Origin: Rhodoferax sp.
GTDB lineage: Bacteria > Pseudomonadota > Gammaproteobacteria > Burkholderiales > Burkholderiaceae
Length of the DNA stretch: 12,294 nucleotides
NCBI GenBank assembly: GCA_020048295.1
Contig: JAIFMT010000096.1
Coordinates: 1 to 12,294 of the forward strand
Reading direction: 5' to 3'
Below the pieces are notes generated by a model. The model was not told the origin of the DNA. It worked only from the letters and a program-made list of their open reading frames with translations, and ran no database searches. Below are positions 6,916 through 12,294 of this stretch, in pieces. Made by a program: the position numbers and the translations under genes. The stretch's first letter is position 1. Each line of letters starts with the position of its first letter.

Positions 6916-7253
6916 ATTGCCTCCCCGCCTGAAGCTGTCAATGTCACACCGGCAATAGACGCCGATGCCTGAATAGACGTTCCAGCGTCGAGTACCTGTG
7001 TTCCGGTCCACTGAAAGATGCCGTGAGCCGGTATAGACACAGTGGGAACCAGCAGATTGTCGGCACTGGCTGTGTCACCACTTGGAACTAAGTGAACCGA
7101 GACACTGGCCGCAACAGCGGCGTCGTTGGCAATGTCCATCGATTTAAGTAGGTCGCGTGCAAACAATGGCGTAATCCTGATAGTTGTCAGTGTTGGTGAC
7201 ACACCCAACTCTGATGCGCCAAACCGTGTCGGGGTTATTCTGGTGAAAGCCAT
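6912..7253 (-). CDS. Small beta-rich structural protein, paralogue of the 111-aa protein
   Basis: This 113-residue product starts at ATG 7251-7253 with GAGG about 8 bases upstream (TGAGGTACTAGTATG). The start lies inside the end of the preceding gene (19-base overlap in another frame), and the stop overlaps the next start as ATGA. The second half aligns by eye with the 111-aa protein at 5387-5722: SADNLLVPTVSIPAHGIFQW against VDNLIVGSQAIAPGESYTF, and QVLDAGTSIQASASIAGVTL against the matching QVLEPGGFISTIASDAATL. Both end in a T-x-x-ASGxE segment. The family is unnamed to me; position in the tail/ejection block suggests a virion component. Coding is supported by the tight spacing and the conserved paralogue. 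Confidence 0.8.
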   Translation of the reverse strand: MAFTRITPTRFGASELGVSPTLTTIRITPLFARDLLKSMDIANDAAVAASVSVHLVPSGDTASADNLLVPTVSIPAHGIFQWTGTQVLDAGTSIQASASIAGVTLTASGGEAI

Positions 7254-7519
7254 ACTAGTACCTCATGAAATTCTGGTTGTGATGGTGAAGGGGTTGTGGC
7301 TACTAGCGCCAGTGCACTAGTGATACGCAACGCTAATGCCATTGCCTCATTGGCCACAGCATCAGCATTACCAGCTTGGATGCTGATGCCTGTTGTGTCA
7401 GAACTTGGCGCCACCTCATCTACAACCTGAATGAGGCGTTCAAACTGCTTGATCAACTCGTGGTTCTTGAGAAACGTAGCAAGTTGGTCGCGCGTTAAAT
7501 TAAGTTTTTGCGGGGCCAT
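7235..7519 (-). CDS. Small helical phage protein, 94 aa, function unknown
   Basis: The chosen start is ATG 7517-7519, one base after the gp10-like stop (TAACATG); the frame can be read from 7552, but that adds only residues overlapping the end of the gp10-like gene. No strong Shine-Dalgarno is visible, so translation likely depends on ribosomes finishing the upstream gene. The N-terminus is amphipathic and charged (LNLTRDQLATFLKNHELIKQ, then FERLIQVVDEV) and suggests a helix or short coiled coil. The middle is Ala/Leu-rich (ANEAMALALRITSALALVAT), which may be a second helix. The pattern LTRDQLATFLKNHE followed by IKQFE is one I associate with small proteins of phage structural modules, without a known role. 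Its CTAACATGGC junction is identical to the one at 3755-3764. Confidence 0.75.
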   Translation of the reverse strand: MAPQKLNLTRDQLATFLKNHELIKQFERLIQVVDEVAPSSDTTGISIQAGNADAVANEAMALALRITSALALVATTPSPSQPEFHEVLVWLSPE

Positions 7520-7520
7520 G

Positions 7521-8924
7521 TTAGTACGCCAATGCTTCAAGTTGAGCTTCAAGTCTCACAAATGATAGATGAGCCTGGCTGTCACCTTGGAACCTTTGAA
7601 CACGCCAATTGCGCATGTGGCCCTGTTGAAACCAGGCCAAGCGCTTCTTGGTGTTGCCAGTTGTGCCAACGCGGATCGGCCTATCTTGACTCCAAGACTG
7701 ACCATCGACGGAGTAGCTAGTGGTGATGGTAGGGTCTGTTCCAATGGCAACACGACCAGTCAAGGCTACCAATTCAAGTTCATTGAAAATTGCCCCGCGC
7801 CCTTCATTGTAAACAACCAGAGTGCCAAACTCCCAACGAACAATTTGACCCCAGTGACTGCTGACATCCTGAGACATACTGCCAACCACCGAAGATTGCG
7901 GATCGCCAACCAACCACTTGCCATGGGCCCAGACAAAGTTTTTGGCTCTGTATTGGCTAAAACCTACCGTGGTTGTGGTCAACGTGAACCAAACGTGCTC
8001 CTCAAGGACGCCAGAAGCGGCTGCATCATAAACCAAGGTGCGATCAGGTAGATGGACGTACAAGTGTTGGTGGCTCTTGTCATTGCGCGCTTCAAGTTTC
8101 ACTGTGGCCAGCTGCGTTTCGGTGTATTGGAGCAGCACTTGATCAATTTCCTGCGTGCTGATCTTGTTCGCAGTTGCGTTGGCGCCAAGATAGATTCCAG
8201 GTTCTTCGTTGCGGCCGCTTCCAAGGAAGGCGACTGTCTCAACAAACACGCAACAGGCAAATGTGCCGATGGTGCCTTTTTGGATTTGTGCGCCATCGAT
8301 TCGTTGGAATGGAAAGAAGTCTCCACCGACGTTGTCAAAGACCTCGATAGTATTTCGGTTGAGCGCATACACTTCATTGCGCAATTTCACAAGAGCTACA
8401 ACAGGATCGGGATCTGCTTCAGACGATCCGTACTTTAGTGGGTTTACCTGTGTTGGATCGGTCAGCTCTGTGATGATCAAACTAGTTCCGTCTGTGGTCA
8501 TGAAGTAGCCGTCAACCCAGACCACATCGAGAACCACGCCAAGGTCGGGGTCGGTCACTTGCGTGAGCGCACCGTTCCAGTAGTACAGGCGGCCACCAGA
8601 CGCAATGGCCAGACGGTCGAAACTGTAATCAAAGGACACCAGCGTGTTGATCGGGCCACCAACATCACCAAGTGTTGACACAGAACCATCACTTGCCACA
8701 GTCACAAGTTTGGTGCCCATGACACGATAACAAATGCCATTCCAGTTGATGCCACCACGGTCAACACCAGGTCCGGTTCCATTGGATACCAACCCATCTG
8801 CCGGACGCAGGAAGCCATTGCTGATGCCGGATTGTTTTGGCACAGGCACCATGTTGACTGGATAGCTCGTACGCAGTTCAGGTTCGCTGCCTGCGTAGAT
8901 GCCATTGAGGATTGGGATCTGCAT
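7521..8924 (-). CDS. Tail hub / packaged-DNA stabilisation protein (P22 gp10-like)
   Basis: The 467 residues match P22 gp10 in length (472) and in several blocks: YPVNMVPVPKQSGISNGFLR (21-40, cf. YLPVNMLATPK...GYLR in gp10), CYRVMGTKL (65-73), HLPDRTLVYDAAAS (291-304, cf. HLPRHVLVYDASSS), and GDPQSSVVGSMSQDVSSHWG (340-359, cf. GDKSEAVVGQLQFDISSQY). gp10 forms the hexameric hub below the portal and gp4 ring, closes the head after packaging, and carries the tailspikes and needle. The whole chain is beta-rich, as expected of a propeller-like hub. The Shine-Dalgarno AAGGTGA overlaps the stop of the preceding gene, 10 bases before the ATG. The distance from the gp4-like gene, with one small gene in between, resembles P22 order 4-10. 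Confidence 0.92.
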   Translation of the reverse strand: MQIPILNGIYAGSEPELRTSYPVNMVPVPKQSGISNGFLRPADGLVSNGTGPGVDRGGINWNGICYRVMGTKLVTVASDGSVSTLGDVGGPINTLVSFDYSFDRLAIASGGRLYYWNGALTQVTDPDLGVVLDVVWVDGYFMTTDGTSLIITELTDPTQVNPLKYGSSEADPDPVVALVKLRNEVYALNRNTIEVFDNVGGDFFPFQRIDGAQIQKGTIGTFACCVFVETVAFLGSGRNEEPGIYLGANATANKISTQEIDQVLLQYTETQLATVKLEARNDKSHQHLYVHLPDRTLVYDAAASGVLEEHVWFTLTTTTVGFSQYRAKNFVWAHGKWLVGDPQSSVVGSMSQDVSSHWGQIVRWEFGTLVVYNEGRGAIFNELELVALTGRVAIGTDPTITTSYSVDGQSWSQDRPIRVGTTGNTKKRLAWFQQGHMRNWRVQRFQGDSQAHLSFVRLEAQLEALAY

Positions 8925-8934
8925 TCAGGTCACC

Positions 8935-9390
8935 TTAGGCAATGCGGTACCAACTATTTGTGGCCGCGTAGTAACGCACGCGGAAGAAGTCCTCGGCAGA
9001 AAGGGCCGACGGTGCTCCATACACTGATGCGGCACCGTTACCAGCAAGCGTAAACGCCGTGATCTGTTGTGTGGTCGTGATAAGCACCTCAGTGCCGTCA
9101 GGCGTCTGGGTGTTCAATGGCAATGTGACTGTGCCAGAAGCCAATGTGCCAGCCGGTTGAAGAATCAACCATTGCTGCTCACTCACTGGAGTCTGAACTG
9201 CCACATTGAACCCGGTACCTGGAGTGGCCAGCTGAGTGGCCAGCGTAGGAGATGCAAATTGCTGCTGAAAGAAAGCGAGCAACTGGCCAATGGAAACCTT
9301 GCGGGCATCACCGTTGTTTGGCACGTAGATTGGCAACAGGTCACCGCTTGAGAGTTGGCTGAGCCCTGAAAGTTGGTTGATTGTTGGCAT
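8935..9390 (-). CDS. Small beta-rich phage structural protein, 151 aa
   Basis: The gene lies between the gp4-like and gp10-like genes, where P22 has none. ATG 9388-9390 has a GAGGAGG Shine-Dalgarno about 5 bases upstream. The first 40 residues (INQLSGLSQLSSGDLLPIYV then NGDARKVSIGQLLAFFQQQF) follow a pattern common at the start of phage tail and fibre-associated proteins, in which a short strand-rich leader ends in a helix. The remainder is beta-rich: GTVTLPLNTQTPDGTEVLIT, ITAFTLAGNGAASVYG and FRVRYYAATNSWYRIA at the very C-terminus. A closing aromatic strand of this kind is seen in phage proteins that decorate tails. Role is uncertain; a tail accessory or decoration protein is the best inference from position. 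Confidence 0.75.
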   Translation of the reverse strand: MPTINQLSGLSQLSSGDLLPIYVPNNGDARKVSIGQLLAFFQQQFASPTLATQLATPGTGFNVAVQTPVSEQQWLILQPAGTLASGTVTLPLNTQTPDGTEVLITTTQQITAFTLAGNGAASVYGAPSALSAEDFFRVRYYAATNSWYRIA

Positions 9391-9399
9391 AATGCCTCC

Positions 9400-9882
9400 T
9401 CAGTTAAATTCGATGGGACCGTCTTGGCCAGCAAGCACTGGGTCGACAGGTTTACGCAAGAACGGATCGTCGTACGTGCGCCATGGTTTGTTACCAGCAC
9501 CTGACGGCATAGTGCCAGGCAGTTGCTGCTCAGGTGGTAGTGCTGCGCGTGACATCAGTGTGTCGTACGTGGTCTTGGCAATGCCCTTGGCGTCAGGCGA
9601 CACAGTCTTGCCAAAACTTGGTGCCAGCCGCACACCTAGGTTGGTGTAGATGGCCTCATTGGCTGAGTCAGGCACGTTAGTCTGTTCATCAAGGTCGCTA
9701 TCAGCAGGAGACGATGGGATGGGGTAACCGAGGCGGATGCCCTTGGCGTTCCATGACGCCATCATCGAGTCCAATCGGCGGAGCGCACTCTGCAGCTGCT
9801 CAGGAGTCAGGTCGAAGACGTAAGCCGCCAACCCGATTTCCTCGAAGGCCTGTGTGACGAATTGGCGCTTAGTCCAGCCCAT
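9400..9882 (-). CDS. Head-completion / tail accessory factor (P22 gp4-like)
   Basis: This 160-residue protein matches the P22 gp4 family (166 aa), whose copies assemble under the portal ring and begin tail assembly. The N-terminal helical pattern agrees: KRQFVTQAFEEIGLAAYVFD, then LTPEQLQSALRRLDSMMASW and NAKGIRLGYPI (47-57), parallel to the gp4 segment with LEAMMAEWYQDGIITGY. AIYTNLGVRLAPSFG (77-91) corresponds to AVFHNLACRIAPDYA in gp4, and MPSGAGNKPW (125-134) to MPTGSGNSF. P22 gp4 has been reported to have muramidase activity; I cannot identify catalytic residues here. AAGGAG precedes the ATG by 5 bases, overlapping the end of the HeH-type gene, so the two are coupled. Confidence 0.92.
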   Translation of the reverse strand: MGWTKRQFVTQAFEEIGLAAYVFDLTPEQLQSALRRLDSMMASWNAKGIRLGYPIPSSPADSDLDEQTNVPDSANEAIYTNLGVRLAPSFGKTVSPDAKGIAKTTYDTLMSRAALPPEQQLPGTMPSGAGNKPWRTYDDPFLRKPVDPVLAGQDGPIEFN

Positions 9883-9884
9883 GA

Positions 9885-10217
9885 TTACTCCTTGGCGAGT
9901 GCTGCAGTGATAGCGGCGCTGAGTTCAGCGTCGGTCGTCTTGGCCGTGAACTTGATGGCCAGTTCCTTTGCCTTGGTCTCGAGTTCCTTGCGGGTCGGAG
10001 GCGCCAAGTCTTCAGACTTCACAACTGCTGGTTTGTCCTGGGCGTCAATGGCTTCAGGCAGTGTGGCGAACCAACCATCGGCCAACTTGGCATCGAGGTC
10101 GGTCTGGTCATTGGCTGCGGCGTAATCATACGTGCCACCAGCGCGGGAATGTGGGCCTTTGCCCTTGTAGACGAGCGTGGGGAACTGGTCGTCAGCAGCT
10201 TGAACTTGTTCTGTCAT
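9885..10217 (-). CDS. Small phage protein with HeH/LEM-like C-terminus, 110 aa
   Basis: I chose ATG 10215-10217 because GAGG lies 8 bases upstream; the frame is open to 10280, but that extension would run through the terminator hairpin at 10251-10273 and is unlikely to be coding. Residues 13-57 (PTLVYKGKGPHSRAGGTYDY, then DLDAKLADGWFATLPEAI) resemble a small phage domain with a conserved DGWF and following EA. Residues 74-108 (PTRKELETKAKELAIKFTAK, TTDAELSAAITAAL) form two short helices around an extended loop, the pattern of HeH/LEM/SAP-type motifs, which often bind DNA or proteins. It sits between coat and gp4-like genes, a position held in other phages by small head-associated proteins. 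No precise function is known. Confidence 0.78.
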   Translation of the reverse strand: MTEQVQAADDQFPTLVYKGKGPHSRAGGTYDYAAANDQTDLDAKLADGWFATLPEAIDAQDKPAVVKSEDLAPPTRKELETKAKELAIKFTAKTTDAELSAAITAALAKE

Positions 10218-10250
10218 TTTGGTATCCTCAGATGAATTGATCAACAGGTT

Positions 10251-10273
10251 GAAGAAAGGGGCCGAAGCCCCTT
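10251..10273 (-). terminator. Intrinsic terminator after the coat gene
   Basis: On the minus strand the sequence reads AAGGGGC-TTCG-GCCCCTT followed by TCTTC: a 7-bp stem with five G-C pairs at the top, closed by a UUCG tetraloop, and a short U-rich tail. It starts 12 bases after the coat stop codon and ends before the next gene's ribosome site. The U-run is interrupted by C, so termination is probably partial. That would lower expression of tail genes relative to coat, while still allowing read-through to them. Confidence 0.8.
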
Positions 10274-10285
10274 CACTCAATCAGC

Positions 10286-11563
10286 TTAGGTTTGGCTGAA
10301 CATCATCAAGCCGGCCATTTCAGGCTGCTTGCAGACCACACCGAAGAGAGTGTCCAAGCGGTACTTGGTCTTCATCGTGTCGATGTCGTAGAACTTCTGC
10401 ATGACCAGTTCGATGCCCTGATCGGTGGAGGCGCGCATCACTGCGGTGCCAGCATCGGTCGGAACGGCGTAACGGCCAGGCAGGATTTCCAGAGCATCCT
10501 TCTGCCAGAACGGGTTGGCGTAAGCAGCCACAGTGTTCAGGAAGACGATGGCCGAAGCTGCCGCCTTGGTGTTCACCACGCAATTCTGGTACTGGGCAGA
10601 AGCATCGGCAGCCACTTGGTTGCTGATGATCGGAGGGCTGATGACCAAGGTCGTGCCGCCAGCAGGTACACTGATGACGCGGAAGGTCTTGAGCTGTCCG
10701 GTATCGCCCTTGGTGATGTGATGCACAGCATTCACAGCAGCGATCGTGAACGCGTCACCAGCAACCACGCCTGCCGAGGTCGAAACGGTGATGGTCTGGT
10801 AGCGGTTGTCCACGTTGATCTTGCCGCCAACAGAAGTGCTGGTTGCTTGAGGCGTGTAGTAGTTAGCACCAACGTCACGGGTGTCGATCGTGATACCAGC
10901 GCCACCACCTGCAGCAGCCACGCGGTTCGCGTAGTCGAGCTTGTACGTGTCGAAGGACGCGATCATGCCGACGTAGGCGCGGCGGTAAGCTTCCTTGGGC
11001 ATGTCAGTCACGTTCTGACGACCAGCCAAGTTGCTTGCCATGCCGTTGTAGTCGCGCGTGCTGAGGGCCAGGTAGCGGTCGTACGAAGGCACGCCTTGCT
11101 CGTTCATGATGGCTTCGCACTGGGCGACATCATCAAAACCGGTGGCAGCAGCCGAGCGCTTCACAAACAAGGTACCTTGTGCAGATGCCACGTTCATGAG
11201 GGCCACGTTGATGTCGCTGGCCAGCTTCTGCTTGGCGCTGTCGCCCAGACGGTTCTCTTGCAGCGCGTCACGCAGCTCCTTGGCGTTCAAGGTCCACGGC
11301 ACAGTCTTGCTGAAGCCGATGGTGGCCGGCACAGACAGCTGGGTCATGTTCTTGTACGACGCAGAGATGTCCGTACCAGGCGCGCCGTCGATGGACGTGG
11401 CGATATACGGCTGGGGACGCCAGATGATGTCGTTGGTGCGCTCCATCATCGTGGAGTCGGTGGAGTAAGTCGCGACGTTGCGGCTCAGGACCAAGGCGTC
11501 ATTGAAGCCTTCGAGGATGTCTTCGAACGCAACGCGCTCTTCTTTGGAAAATGCATTTGCCAT
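10286..11563 (-). CDS. Major coat protein (P22 gp5-like)
   Basis: The product is 425 residues (P22 coat is 430). It aligns by eye with P22 gp5 at the N-terminus (NDIIWRPQPYIATSIDGAPG, 44-63, cf. NTIWMPVEQESPTQEG), at residues 141-195 (FDDVAQCEAIMNEQGV... and MPKEAYRRAYVG, cf. IPEEAYRDGT), and best at 247-280: GKINVDNRYQTITVSTSAGV followed by VAGDAFTIAAV, against [20 protein letters not shown] then KRGDKISFAGV. The latter lies in the insertion domain of the HK97-like fold, about residues 222-345. Residues 339-357 (IVFLNTVAAYANPFWQKDAL) match the P22 ILNVKDARTNVFWADDAI segment. It forms the icosahedral shell around the scaffold and matures on DNA packaging. AGGAG about 6 bases upstream fixes the ATG; the scaffold-like gene ends 24 bases before. 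Confidence 0.95.
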   Translation of the reverse strand: MANAFSKEERVAFEDILEGFNDALVLSRNVATYSTDSTMMERTNDIIWRPQPYIATSIDGAPGTDISASYKNMTQLSVPATIGFSKTVPWTLNAKELRDALQENRLGDSAKQKLASDINVALMNVASAQGTLFVKRSAAATGFDDVAQCEAIMNEQGVPSYDRYLALSTRDYNGMASNLAGRQNVTDMPKEAYRRAYVGMIASFDTYKLDYANRVAAAGGGAGITIDTRDVGANYYTPQATSTSVGGKINVDNRYQTITVSTSAGVVAGDAFTIAAVNAVHHITKGDTGQLKTFRVISVPAGGTTLVISPPIISNQVAADASAQYQNCVVNTKAAASAIVFLNTVAAYANPFWQKDALEILPGRYAVPTDAGTAVMRASTDQGIELVMQKFYDIDTMKTKYRLDTLFGVVCKQPEMAGLMMFSQT

Positions 11564-11587
11564 GATTGGCTCCTATTTCAATGTGGT

Positions 11588-12294
11588 TTACTTGGCCGCT
11601 TGCTTCGACTTCTTGTACTGGAGGACTTTGGTGAAGTCCCCAGACTTTGCCGCCTCAGCGCGCAGCCGCTCGAGGGTTGAGTCCACAGTCCCAGACTTGT
11701 TGCCAGTTCCCTGGACAGTGCGTTCCGGTGCCGTGGCTGCTTTGCGTTGCGTAACTTTCAATTGAGTCTCCAGTTTAGCCACCGCGAAAGCAAATTTCAC
11801 GGGGTCGGTGATGGTCGAGATTTCCTTCGCCTTCTTTGGGTTCTTGCCCAGCGCGTAGATAACCAATGCGGGGTTCTCAGCTCCTTGCAGCACGATGCCT
11901 TGCTGGGTGACGTTGAAGACATCCTGGGCTACTGCCTCGGCATCATCAAAGTCCTTCACCTTCAGTGCGGTTTTTGCCGCACCGTAAGCATCCAGTTTGG
12001 CCTGCCAAGCTTTCTGCTGTTCCTTCTGGGCAGCTTCGGCTTGGACAGCAGCTTGGTCGGCTTCACGTTTCCGGTCATACCAGGCTGTCAGTGCTTGCTC
12101 GAACTTCTCAGTGTCGTAGTCGTGGTCCTCGAGAGTGGGTTTCTTGCCCAGGGCTGCCGGCTTGGTCTCAGCGGCCTTGGTTGCATTCAACTTCTCTTCC
12201 AGTTCACGGATGCGACGCTTGTCCTCGCGGTTGGTCTTGCGCAGTTCACGAACCCATTCAGGCGCATGAGCCTCTTCCTCGGTGGGCGGCGCTT
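11588..12294 (-). CDS. Scaffold-like protein, C-terminal part (runs off right edge)
   Basis: The frame stays open to the right edge (34 further codons upstream of the TTG at 12190), so 234 residues are visible and the true start lies outside the window. Near the edge it reads PEWVRELRKTNREDKRRIRE and then a charged helix; most of the chain is Lys/Glu/Ala/Gln-rich and helical (ALTAWYDRKREADQAAVQAE), with one more mixed middle region (NVTQQGIVLQGAENPALVIY). The C-terminus is basic and helical (LERLRAEAAKSGDFTKVLQY then KKSKQAAK), as in scaffold proteins, whose basic C-terminal helices bind coat. Direct identity with P22 gp8 is not traceable by eye; the assignment rests on composition and on being directly upstream of the coat gene. 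It would guide procapsid assembly and leave before packaging. Confidence 0.8.
   Translation of the reverse strand, partial: APPTEEEAHAPEWVRELRKTNREDKRRIRELEEKLNATKAAETKPAALGKKPTLEDHDYDTEKFEQALTAWYDRKREADQAAVQAEAAQKEQQKAWQAKLDAYGAAKTALKVKDFDDAEAVAQDVFNVTQQGIVLQGAENPALVIYALGKNPKKAKEISTITDPVKFAFAVAKLETQLKVTQRKAATAPERTVQGTGNKSGTVDSTLERLRAEAAKSGDFTKVLQYKKSKQAAK

Noticed and set aside
5737..7011. Longer version of the 392-aa protein starting at 7011
   Set aside because: The extension overlaps the 113-aa gene entirely, and the ATG at 6915 has GGGGAGG and an ATGA junction.
9885..10280. Longer version of the HeH-type protein starting at 10280
   Set aside because: The extra 21 codons pass through the terminator hairpin and lack a better ribosome site; GAGG before 10217 supports the shorter form.
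10292..11680. A 462-codon plus-strand open frame antisense to the coat gene
   Set aside because: It mirrors the coat gene almost exactly, is rich in His, Arg, Val and Gly as expected from reverse-complement codons, and shows no domain I recognise. The coat match on the minus strand is strong.

Overview
The window is a stretch of a tailed-phage (or prophage) genome holding the virion structural module of a P22-like, short-tailed podovirus. All supported genes lie on the minus strand, so transcription runs from position 12294 down to 1. The order agrees with P22: scaffold, coat (gp5-like), tail accessory factor (gp4-like), tail hub (gp10-like), internal/ejection proteins, then tailspike. Terminase and portal would be expected beyond the right edge and the rest of the tailspike beyond the left edge. 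Nothing identifies the host. The GC-rich coding sequence and overall protein style would suit a proteobacterial, perhaps betaproteobacterial, host, but that is a weak inference.

Right part (12294-9400): a partial scaffold-like protein, the major coat protein, a UUCG-loop terminator just after the coat gene, a small protein with a HeH/LEM-like C-terminus, and the gp4-like head-completion protein. Middle (9390-5387): a small beta-rich structural protein, the gp10-like hub, then four genes with no P22 counterpart that I recognise. These are a 94-aa helical protein, a 113-aa protein, a 392-aa beta-rich protein, and a 111-aa protein that is a paralogue of the 113-aa one. A 118-base spacer follows (5269-5386). 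It holds a perfect 10-bp inverted repeat and a possible 32-codon gene.

Left part (5268-1): a cupin-SET domain fusion protein (a putative lysine methyltransferase inside a structural operon), a gp7-like Ala/Gln-rich ejection protein, a coiled-coil internal virion protein whose 5' end appears frameshifted, a large gp16-like ejection protein, and the first 202 residues of a tailspike with a P22-type head-binding domain and the start of a pectate-lyase-like beta-helix.

The genes are tightly packed, with ATGA, TGATG and TAACATG junctions and clear Shine-Dalgarno sequences, which indicates one late operon. There is no gene-free stretch over 300 bases. I see no tRNA, CRISPR array, insertion sequence, integrase or att site. 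The features most worth attention are the cupin-SET fusion, the apparent frameshift near 3653-3670, the paralogue pair flanking the 392-aa protein, and the small ORF that starts in the hairpin at 5346-5375.
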